Notes under the pieces: generated by a model
Told to the model about the DNA's origin: nothing
The model's database searches: none
The model's input: only the letters and a program-made list of their open reading frames with translations
Virus record (IMG/VR): IMGVR_UViG_3300034375_003450
Span: 1 to 60,157 of that record
DNA from: a virus
Direction: 5' to 3' (one strand)
DNA: 60,157 nucleotides
Shown here: piece after piece, positions 10,352 to 16,371 of the stretch
Layout: each line of letters opens with the position of its first letter
Position numbering within the stretch: position 1 is the first letter of the stretch
Position numbers and translations under genes: made by a program

Positions 10352-10359
10352 CAAATATA
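10352..10359 (-). promoter_or_regulatory. Leftward -7 element TATATTTG for tail operon
   Basis: The reverse strand reads TATATTTG, a full match to TAnnTTTG, 19 bases before the ATG at 10332 and directly after a terminator. This placement fits a promoter for the ring and tail genes to its left. Confidence 0.55.
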
Positions 10360-10364
10360 CGAAT

Positions 10365-10393
10365 AAAAAAGGGGGCCTTACGGGGCCCCCTTT
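10365..10393 (-). terminator. Rho-independent terminator after the capsid region
   Basis: A 7-bp G+C stem (GGGGGCC at 10371-10377 with GGCCCCC at 10384-10390) is flanked on the left by six A residues, which read as a T tract in the leftward transcript. It lies between the stop at 10446 and the next leftward promoter. The right side has three T residues, so weak rightward activity is possible. Confidence 0.85.
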
Positions 10394-10445
10394 CTTGCAT
10401 TAACCGATTCTCATTACTATGCCTATGTACTGAGATAAGACAAAC

Positions 10446-11246
10446 TTACGAAAGTTTTTCTAATCTAGAAAGGAGTTCTTCGTAAACCGGAACGCCTTTC
10501 TCAGTGAGACAGAAACGAACCATAATATCTACAGGATCCTGCCCTGCAGGAACTGATAGAATTAATCTGCCGCTGTCAAACCAATATACTCCGTCTGGCT
10601 TTGCTGCCAAAATCTGGAAGTCTGATCCTTGAATAACAGCGGAACGTACTTTTACACGTGGGTCATCGAACATTGATATAAACTGAGCGGGGTTTGTTTT
10701 AGCCTCTCTCAGTAACTCACGACGAATCTCAATCATCTTCTGCTCGATGTTGATGCCAAGGGCAATCGCTACCGATAAAATCTCATCAGAGTCTTTATTG
10801 CGAACCAACGCAATAGCATCGTGTGTTAAAAATTCTTGCTCTACTTGTTCTTCAGAGTCTGTGCTGTTGTCGACAAGTTTGAATTTGTTACCACCATTAG
10901 CCACATTGCTTGGGTGCTTGTCTAAGAACTCCATGAGGTTTGGTTGTGACACGTTCACCGCAAGTAATCCGTTATTGAAAGCAATATGAGAACGTCTAGC
11001 ACTTGGGCTTTGTTCTTCCTTATAAATACTAGACTCCCCTGGGCAGTATCTAATAGCACGCACAGTGTTTGACTCTGCGTCGAATACTGTTGCCTCTGTT
11101 CTTAGTTTGAATATGATACCTCCACCTTTGATAATCTCGTACACCTTCTGTGATGGAGCGGTAGGGGTTTTTTTGATAGCGCTGTAACCCTTCTTGGGCG
11201 CAGTCTTTTTATTTGCCGCAGGTGCAGCCTTTGCTTGTGTTGCCAT
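10446..11246 (-). CDS. Virion protein between capsid and ring genes
   Basis: The product is 266 residues. The first 30 residues are a basic, Ala/Lys/Pro-rich tail, followed by a compact domain with FKLRTEATVFD, RAIRYCPGESSIY and LMEFLDKHPSN, then a helical acidic part and a C-terminal domain with DPVDIMVRFCL. I do not recognise a named family. Placed directly after the capsid gene and separated from it by a terminator, it may be a capsid accessory or head-completion protein. The basic tail could contact DNA. Confidence 0.65.
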   Translation of the reverse strand: MATQAKAAPAANKKTAPKKGYSAIKKTPTAPSQKVYEIIKGGGIIFKLRTEATVFDAESNTVRAIRYCPGESSIYKEEQSPSARRSHIAFNNGLLAVNVSQPNLMEFLDKHPSNVANGGNKFKLVDNSTDSEEQVEQEFLTHDAIALVRNKDSDEILSVAIALGINIEQKMIEIRRELLREAKTNPAQFISMFDDPRVKVRSAVIQGSDFQILAAKPDGVYWFDSGRLILSVPAGQDPVDIMVRFCLTEKGVPVYEELLSRLEKLS

Positions 11247-11263
11247 TTTAATAGAATTAAATA

Positions 11264-11297
11264 ATTAAAAAAAGGAGAGGGGCAACGCCCCCCTCCG
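11264..11297 (-). terminator. Terminator downstream of the major capsid gene
   Basis: The inverted repeat GGAGaGGGGC (11274-11283) pairs with GCCCCcCTCC (11287-11296), with one mismatch and a three-base loop. A run of A residues on its left reads as a T tract leftward. It lies just after the capsid stop at 11311, allowing the capsid gene to be transcribed more strongly than what follows. Confidence 0.8.
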
Positions 11298-11310
11298 ATG
11301 TTTGTTCTCC

Positions 11311-12696
11311 TTATGCAGTGATAAGGATGTGTTGGTTTGCTGCACGAGTAACCAATGCACACTCAGAACGGTAGTTGAACTGAAGGCTATCTTCGTTGGT
11401 GTTGTTTACACCTAAGATAGAACCTGTCATCCAGTGCTCCATTTCGCGAGAGTAACCGTTAGTGTCTTTGTAGTTTAACTCCAAAGCAGCAGCACGATCG
11501 CCTGTCTTAGGATCAACAACAGTTGTTAACGGAATCATTGCTCCCAAGTAGTGTGCGTTCGCAGAACCTAATAGTGTTGGTTCGTTCAACAATTTCCAAG
11601 AGTGCTTGTGGAATGTGTATCCACCACGCTTGAATGAGTCGAAACCAAGTTCTGATCCACGTCCACCGAATGCACCGATACCAGTGGTTACGTTAGTGAA
11701 ACCTGCAGCACCATTTAATGAAGCAACCATGTCGTCAATCTCTAATGCTTGAGAAGAGTTTACGTACATAGCGTACTCTGGAGCAGCACCTTGCTGGTCT
11801 AGTGTTTCAATCAACGTGTCCATTTGAGTGAACGTAGTGATTTCACCATCTTGTACAATACCACGGTCTTCGATAGCAGCGAAGTAACCTTCACCCGCTG
11901 TTGGGTTGCCACCGATGTTTGTAGTTGTCAATGTATTGGTGATTGTCTCACCTAGCAACAACATCATTTCACGCTTGTCGAGGAAACGAGCACGAGTGTC
12001 CATTTCTCCTTTTACGTACCAGCGGTAGTCGCCGTTACCTACGTTAACCCAACCAATGTTAGTTGCTTGAGAACCTGTAACCTTGAATACTTCCTTGATA
12101 ATGTTGTAAGAGTTTGTACGCTTGATTACGTTTGACTCTAGGTAACCAGCGTTCTGATCAGATCCTTGAGCGAACAAGTTACCGATTACTGGAAGGTTGT
12201 AAGCACCAGTCGCTGCAGTTGCACCGATGTTGCCACTTAGAATCTCAACAGTGTAAGAAGCAGTAGCAGCGTGACCAATCTCACCTGTTGGAGAGATAGC
12301 AGTTACGATACCACGCTCTTTGCCGTTCCATAATACAACGTCGTTCAAACGCAATACGTTAGCATCACTTGTTGCTTTAGTTAAAGTCAAGGTAGTAGCC
12401 GCTGATGCCGCTGTTGCTGCCAAGTTAACTGAAGCGTAAGAGTGTAGACGAGTTTCTTCCCAGTACTGTACAGCGTCAGCAGTTCCGCTTGCGCGTACTG
12501 CACCTGTAAGACTTAAGAAACCTGTAAGTCCACCAGAGATTTGCTGGTAACCATAGGTCTTAACCAATTGGTCACGGTTATCTGGTGCGTTGATTTCGTC
12601 AATGAAATCAGCCAACGAAGTGTACTTCGCTGGGTCAAGGCGACGGAATACCGCTGCTTTGTTGTCGTTAAATACCGGAGGGTACGAATTTGCCAT
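11311..12696 (-). CDS. Major capsid protein
   Basis: The product is 461 residues, the usual size for an HK97-fold capsid subunit of this phage class. The N-terminal part has the helical stretch DFIDEINAPDNRDQLVKTYGYQQISGG, then a beta-rich Ala/Thr insertion (around residues 90-165), then QDGEITTFTQMDTLIETLDQQG and MYVNSSQALEIDDMVASL, which resemble the P-domain spine helix and loops of capsid proteins. It is followed by its own terminator and preceded by an acidic scaffold-like gene, a classic capsid arrangement. The identity rests on length, composition and context. Confidence 0.8.
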   Translation of the reverse strand: MANSYPPVFNDNKAAVFRRLDPAKYTSLADFIDEINAPDNRDQLVKTYGYQQISGGLTGFLSLTGAVRASGTADAVQYWEETRLHSYASVNLAATAASAATTLTLTKATSDANVLRLNDVVLWNGKERGIVTAISPTGEIGHAATASYTVEILSGNIGATAATGAYNLPVIGNLFAQGSDQNAGYLESNVIKRTNSYNIIKEVFKVTGSQATNIGWVNVGNGDYRWYVKGEMDTRARFLDKREMMLLLGETITNTLTTTNIGGNPTAGEGYFAAIEDRGIVQDGEITTFTQMDTLIETLDQQGAAPEYAMYVNSSQALEIDDMVASLNGAAGFTNVTTGIGAFGGRGSELGFDSFKRGGYTFHKHSWKLLNEPTLLGSANAHYLGAMIPLTTVVDPKTGDRAAALELNYKDTNGYSREMEHWMTGSILGVNNTNEDSLQFNYRSECALVTRAANQHILITA

Positions 12697-12717
12697 GATA
12701 ATATTTTTTTATAGCAG

Positions 12718-13875
12718 TTATTTTAAAAACATTTGCGGACGTCCTAACGCATCAAGTACTTGTTGTGTTAGCGAGTCCTGTTGACTCATATTAGGATTAG
12801 CCTGCGGTTGTTGCGGGTCTATGTTAGCAGCCTTCTCAACGATGGTACGCTGACCATCACTAAGACCTTGTGAGTAAATGCTGTTTAGAATTTGTGGCAG
12901 ATTGTCTGTCACTGTTCTATGCATGTTCCACAAGTCGTGATCCCATTGACCTTCACTTCCAACATACTTATCGAAATACGAAGTCATGTCGCTGTTAGAT
13001 TTACCAAGTTCGTTTCGATAATCTTGCGGTACCCCAAAGTTGAATCCTTTACCACCTGGTAAATCAAAAGCAATTTCGCTTAATTCACTAAGTGATCTTT
13101 GATTCGCATTGAGCCAAGAATCATCGAAGGGATTTGGTTCCTCTTCGGCTGGTGTAGAAGCCTGCACAGCAGGTGTGGTGTAATCATTACGGAGTTCACC
13201 AATACTGTTGCGCGCCTTCTCTGCATCAATCTTCAACTGCAGGTTTGCAAGTCTTACTTCTTCGTCGTTATACATTGAGTCATCGGTCTTATACTTAGAG
13301 TTGATTAGTAAATCAATCTCGTCGTTTGCCAATGATGGATATTCACTTGCCATTTGTACACGCATCGCAGTGCGATCATCCATTTCGGATGGATCTAATG
13401 CCTGGTAGCGGAACCAATCTTCTGGTGAACGTCCAGTCTTCTCAACGAAGTCAGCAATAACTTGAATTCGTGGGTCGATTTCTGTTGCAGTTATTGATTC
13501 AGTACTGTCTACCTGCTGTGGAGTCTCTGTTTGCGTTTCGCTCAGAGCACCAAAGAAAGTTTCGAGTGCTGATAAATCCTCATTAAAAGAACTTTGCTCT
13601 TGCTGTACAGGGTCTGGTGTGGACTCCTGTACGGGAGCGGTTTCTTGTTGAACCTCTTGAGCAGCGGGTGCAGGTTCTGCATTTGCTACTGGTGCGCTCG
13701 GCTCGGGCGCTGTTTGTTTCTCAACCGGTGGCTGTTCGGCCTGCGGTTGTTCTGGTTGCGCCTCCTGTGGCTGCGCTTCTTGTGGTGCAGAGTTATCTCC
13801 ACCTGGCATCGTATCCGAGATACTAAAGCCAGCGTCTTTGATTTGCTGCTCCATGTTTGATTCTACACTGTTCAT
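12718..13875 (-). CDS. Probable scaffolding protein
   Basis: The product is 385 residues and strongly acidic. Residues about 20-100 are a low-complexity stretch of Pro, Glu, Gln and Ala (repeats such as QPQEAQPEQP), followed by helical segments and a short C-terminal tail. Scaffolding proteins are typically acidic, helical, gln/glu-rich and encoded just before the capsid gene, as here. No protease motif is visible, so the capsid may mature without a phage protease, or the protease may be elsewhere. Confidence 0.65.
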   Translation of the reverse strand: MNSVESNMEQQIKDAGFSISDTMPGGDNSAPQEAQPQEAQPEQPQAEQPPVEKQTAPEPSAPVANAEPAPAAQEVQQETAPVQESTPDPVQQEQSSFNEDLSALETFFGALSETQTETPQQVDSTESITATEIDPRIQVIADFVEKTGRSPEDWFRYQALDPSEMDDRTAMRVQMASEYPSLANDEIDLLINSKYKTDDSMYNDEEVRLANLQLKIDAEKARNSIGELRNDYTTPAVQASTPAEEEPNPFDDSWLNANQRSLSELSEIAFDLPGGKGFNFGVPQDYRNELGKSNSDMTSYFDKYVGSEGQWDHDLWNMHRTVTDNLPQILNSIYSQGLSDGQRTIVEKAANIDPQQPQANPNMSQQDSLTQQVLDALGRPQMFLK

Positions 13876-13900
13876 TTCAAAAAAATTTAACTGATTGTTG

Positions 13901-13908
13901 CAAAGTTA
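13901..13908 (-). promoter_or_regulatory. Leftward -7 element TAACTTTG for capsid operon
   Basis: The reverse strand reads TAACTTTG, a full match to TAnnTTTG, 25 bases before the scaffold ATG at 13875. The divergent gene starts at 13956, and the gap between the two is only 80 bases. On the plus strand a one-mismatch element TATGTTTA lies at 13921-13928 and could serve the rightward gene. Confidence 0.5.
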
Positions 13909-13955
13909 AAAAGGAATTACTATGTTTACTGCAGTGAAATTTTAACCGATTTATT

Positions 13956-14249
13956 ATGAAACATTTAATTATGAGCCTATTACTCCTTACTGGAGTAGCA
14001 GCAAATGCACAAGAAAGTATCCTCGATTTAGCAGCAGGATACGAGTACGAATTGTCAATCCCATTTCCTGGAGACACCATTGTTCACATCGACTATGTTG
14101 ACCTACCTACAGAGATGCAGTTAGCACAACCGCACAGGATTGTAGAAGATTTGAATGGACACAGTAGAATCTTCTATCACAAAAAGTGGAGAATCTCCTA
14201 CCACGTTTGGTACGGACGAAGAGAGACAACTACTATCTCTAGAATATAA
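13956..14249 (+). CDS. Small exported protein, unknown function
   Basis: The product is 97 residues. It starts with a clear signal peptide: Met-Lys-His, a hydrophobic core (LIMSLLLLTGV), then ANAQ, a usual Bacteroidota signal peptidase I site. The mature part is about 78 residues with alternating strands and many aromatic and His residues. It points against its neighbours, lies in the gap between the scaffold and the next structural gene, and has its own terminator, so it behaves like an inserted single-gene unit. An envelope role such as superinfection exclusion is possible but not shown. Confidence 0.7.
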   Translation: MKHLIMSLLLLTGVAANAQESILDLAAGYEYELSIPFPGDTIVHIDYVDLPTEMQLAQPHRIVEDLNGHSRIFYHKKWRISYHVWYGRRETTTISRI

Positions 14250-14257
14250 AACGAAGA

Positions 14258-14284
14258 AGGGGGCTTAACGGCCCCCTTTTTTTA
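14258..14284 (+). terminator. Terminator after the exported protein gene
   Basis: GGGGGC (14259-14264) pairs with GCCCCC (14271-14276) around the loop TTAACG, followed by a run of seven T residues. It ends rightward transcription before the convergent gene that finishes at 14306. Confidence 0.88.
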
Positions 14285-14305
14285 TTCATCATTGTAACAC
14301 AGATA

Positions 14306-14893
14306 TTACATTCTGCGTCTGTCAATTTCTCTGTCAAACAAATCTTTTGCCGCTGTCATGGGGTTCAATCCTTTTTTACGAGCCGCATTTAAAAGTTCCT
14401 CTGGTCGCATACCACGTGGGCTGATACCTTCTGCGTCTAACAGGCGTGCCGCTTCTTTGACAGCAAAGAACTTTAAGAGTTTTCCAGCGTCTTCAATATC
14501 TTCTTCACGCTGCTCTAAAAAGTCTTGTCCGGCATACTCAAAGTTTCCACTTGTAGAATCTTGTATTCTGTCGAGATCCATTTCAGTAATGACATCTTCG
14601 TCTTCACCAGGCATATTACCACCCATGCGGTACTTCATTACGCCTCCCATAGCGTATTGGTCTTTAGCCCCAGGATTAAACCCTGCTGGTGCGCCAAGCA
14701 TTGTTTTGATGCGCTCTTCTACTGAGCCTCCAGCAACATATTTTTTAGTGCCGCCTCTACCGGCATTACCATCTACAACAGAGTCGCTGTTAGATGCAAG
14801 CATATCGGCAGCCATCTTTCTTTGAGACGGATCCTTTAAAAGCGCCTTTAGTAAGCCACCGCTTTTGTACATCTCTTTCATTCTGTCATTCAT
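14306..14893 (-). CDS. Hypothetical virion-region protein
   Basis: The product is 195 residues. The N-terminal half is Gly/Met/Lys-rich with repeated GG turns (KKYVAGGSVEERI, YAMGGVMKYRMGG), a pattern common in small proteins of marine phage structural regions. The C-terminal half is helical and acidic with an FAVKEAARLLDAEG segment. No catalytic motif was found. A -7 element stands 20 bases upstream of the start. The function is unknown; position suggests a minor virion protein. Confidence 0.6.
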   Translation of the reverse strand: MNDRMKEMYKSGGLLKALLKDPSQRKMAADMLASNSDSVVDGNAGRGGTKKYVAGGSVEERIKTMLGAPAGFNPGAKDQYAMGGVMKYRMGGNMPGEDEDVITEMDLDRIQDSTSGNFEYAGQDFLEQREEDIEDAGKLLKFFAVKEAARLLDAEGISPRGMRPEELLNAARKKGLNPMTAAKDLFDREIDRRRM

Positions 14894-14913
14894 AATACTA
14901 TGTGTTTGTAAGG

Positions 14914-14921
14914 CAAATTTA
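14914..14921 (-). promoter_or_regulatory. Leftward -7 element TAAATTTG
   Basis: The reverse strand reads TAAATTTG, a full match to TAnnTTTG, 20 bases before the ATG at 14893. It lies in the 32-base gap between two divergent genes, so it also overlaps the leader of the rightward gene at 14926. Confidence 0.45.
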
Positions 14922-14925
14922 AGTA

Positions 14926-15486
14926 ATGTTTTGTAAGTTTACTAAAGTGAGTTACGCAGATGTTACTATAGAATATGGCCCGTTTACGCGCAAAGGATGG
15001 TACTCCATAGAGGGTACTGAAGATCCGTTGTTTGTCTCTACCGTCAATGATATAAAAAAGTTAGACCTGGGAGAATATAAAGCGTATGTCCTAGGGGGTG
15101 CTTTAGAGGGTTGGCTTACATGGGATATCGATATAGCACTAATAGGGACGCCTAGTAAAGAGGCTTACGATTTAATGTGGAAAATATGCGCCATTGGTTT
15201 TACTCACGGCATATACATAGACATACAGTTAAAGGAAACTATAGATAATTGTGTACTGAACTGTGGTGGTATAGATAAGTGGGACGGAACATATATAGAA
15301 GAAATGTCTTATGAAATAACAAACTACTTTAGTAACAGTAGTGCTCCAGAGGGAAACAGAAAGCATTATAAAACAGGGCCGTTCGGACTATGGTTTCGGT
15401 CAATACAATATCCGTTTGAGAAAAATCTAAAGAGACATCAAGAGGGTCACAAGTTTAGAAGCCCTGTTCCTATAGAGGAGTTATGA
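14926..15486 (+). CDS. Nucleotidyltransferase-fold protein
   Basis: The product is 186 residues. Residues 55-73 read VLGGALEGWLTWDIDIALI, matching the core of the polymerase-beta-like nucleotidyltransferase fold: a Gly-Gly (57-58), a short helix, and D67-x-D69 on the following strand, which would bind the catalytic metals. No toxin-antitoxin partner is adjacent. It runs opposite to the surrounding structural genes and ends six bases inside the convergent gene at 15481. The substrate cannot be told from sequence; nucleotidyl transfer to a tRNA, protein or small molecule is possible. The fold call is moderate, the function open. Confidence 0.55.
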   Translation: MFCKFTKVSYADVTIEYGPFTRKGWYSIEGTEDPLFVSTVNDIKKLDLGEYKAYVLGGALEGWLTWDIDIALIGTPSKEAYDLMWKICAIGFTHGIYIDIQLKETIDNCVLNCGGIDKWDGTYIEEMSYEITNYFSNSSAPEGNRKHYKTGPFGLWFRSIQYPFEKNLKRHQEGHKFRSPVPIEEL

Positions 15487-15720
15487 TCGGTACTTCTTTA
15501 CCTTCTTCTTAATTTTATCTGGTTGAGCAACGAATTGCTTTCCCTTTTTATTACCCTCTGCTTTCGCTTTATTGGTTGCGGCTTTCTCTGCTGGTGACAA
15601 CGCCTTCCATGCAGCGTCTGGTAGATAGCGCTTCTTCCCTTCCGACTTACTTCCGTCAGAGGTTCTCCACTTTTGCTTTGTCCATTTCTTTAAGGACTCT
15701 TGTGATTTCTTAAGCGCCAT
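15481..15720 (-). CDS. Small basic protein, DUF5872-like
   Basis: The product is 79 residues and very rich in Lys. The pattern KWTKQKWRTSDG, KSEGKKRYLPDAAWKALSPAEK, then NKAKAEG and KGKQFV matches what I know as the DUF5872 family, found in phages and giant viruses. The function is unknown; the charge suggests nucleic-acid or capsid-interior binding. It begins directly at the stop of the next small basic gene (15720), so the three basic genes here form one coupled group. Confidence 0.7.
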   Translation of the reverse strand: MALKKSQESLKKWTKQKWRTSDGSKSEGKKRYLPDAAWKALSPAEKAATNKAKAEGNKKGKQFVAQPDKIKKKVKKYRS

Positions 15721-15923
15721 TAGTTTTTGTATCCGCCTCCTGCTGCCTTGTATGCTTTGGCTAACATTTGTGCTTTACGTGCAGACCACTGCCCTGCATT
15801 ACCTCCTTTGGTTCCTGCTTTTATCCTATTGAATATACGCTTACGCATAGAAGGCTTAGTGTAATTACCCGCCTCGTTTACTTTGGACTTGCCTCCTTTT
15901 CTATACTTCTTTACCATCACCAC
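15720..15923 (-). CDS. Small basic protein with TKPSMRKRI motif
   Basis: The product is 67 residues, basic, with NEAGNYTKPSMRKRIFNRIKAGTKGG and WSARKAQMLAKAYKAAGGGY. From memory this pattern recurs widely in aquatic phage genomes, usually beside structural genes, without an assigned function. It overlaps the preceding gene by 7 bases and abuts the following one, so co-expression is likely. A DNA-binding or virion role is inferred from charge and position. Confidence 0.65.
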   Translation of the reverse strand: MVMVKKYRKGGKSKVNEAGNYTKPSMRKRIFNRIKAGTKGGNAGQWSARKAQMLAKAYKAAGGGYKN

Positions 15924-16210
15924 TTTACTTTATTAGCCCAGTAAGCGGCAGACATCTTTCCTTTATTAATGTTTTTAGCATGACGGGCTTTGAATGATGC
16001 ACGCTTCTTCTTCATGCGATCAGACTCACCAGACTTTGGTTTGCCCGCTGTTGACGCCCCTTGTTCTCCGAAGCGTATAAGTTTAACCTTATCTCCTTCT
16101 TTTGCCGCAACAACGTGAGACTTCTTAGAGTGATCTGGTGTGCGCTTAGGCTTGTTAAATCCTTTTAAACCGTGACGCTTTAGAAAATTTGCATACTTAC
16201 TTTTTGCCAT
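15917..16210 (-). CDS. Small basic protein with HAKNINKGKMSAAYWANKVKW tail
   Basis: The product is 97 residues using the ATG at 16210 (MAKSKYANF). A longer frame begins at 16264, but its extra 18 residues look non-coding and a -7 element lies just upstream of 16210, so I prefer the shorter form. Motifs are KSHVVAAKEGDKVKLIRFGEQG and a C-terminal FKARHAKN...MSAAYWANKVKW, a conserved viral family of unknown role found in phages and large eukaryotic viruses. It heads the group of three basic proteins. Confidence 0.7.
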   Translation of the reverse strand: MAKSKYANFLKRHGLKGFNKPKRTPDHSKKSHVVAAKEGDKVKLIRFGEQGASTAGKPKSGESDRMKKKRASFKARHAKNINKGKMSAAYWANKVKW

Positions 16211-16214
16211 AAAG

Positions 16215-16222
16215 CAAATATA
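16215..16222 (-). promoter_or_regulatory. Leftward -7 element TATATTTG, 4 bases before ATG
   Basis: The reverse strand reads TATATTTG with four bases (CTTT) before the ATG at 16210. The same spacing occurs at 3792, 34559 and 55388, which suggests short-leader or leaderless transcripts. Confidence 0.55.
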
Positions 16223-16226
16223 AGCA

Positions 16227-16370
16227 TTATCGTTTGACCCCTGGTACAGCGAGGTGGGTCTCAAGTTTCTTCACTATCTCCATAACCTTTTCGCTTTCCA
16301 TGTGGTGCGATGGTATTAGTATATAAAGCAACCTTAATTGTTCTGTTGTTAGGTCTACAAAGTGTCTCAT
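16227..16370 (-). CDS. Hypothetical 47-residue protein
   Basis: The ATG at 16370 (MRHFVDLTTEQLRLLYIL) lies one base beyond the stop of the 770-residue glycosyltransferase-hydroxylase (16372-16374), so this gene is the last of that operon. A longer frame from 16436 would run inside the larger gene and is less likely. The product is mostly helical with a His-His-Met turn and no recognised domain. Confidence 0.5.
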   Translation of the reverse strand: MRHFVDLTTEQLRLLYILIPSHHMESEKVMEIVKKLETHLAVPGVKR

Positions 16371-16371
16371 G

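Noticed and set aside
16211-16264. 18-residue N-terminal extension of the basic protein
   Set aside because: It would cover the -7 element and looks non-coding. The ATG at 16210 begins a typical MAKSKYANF start.
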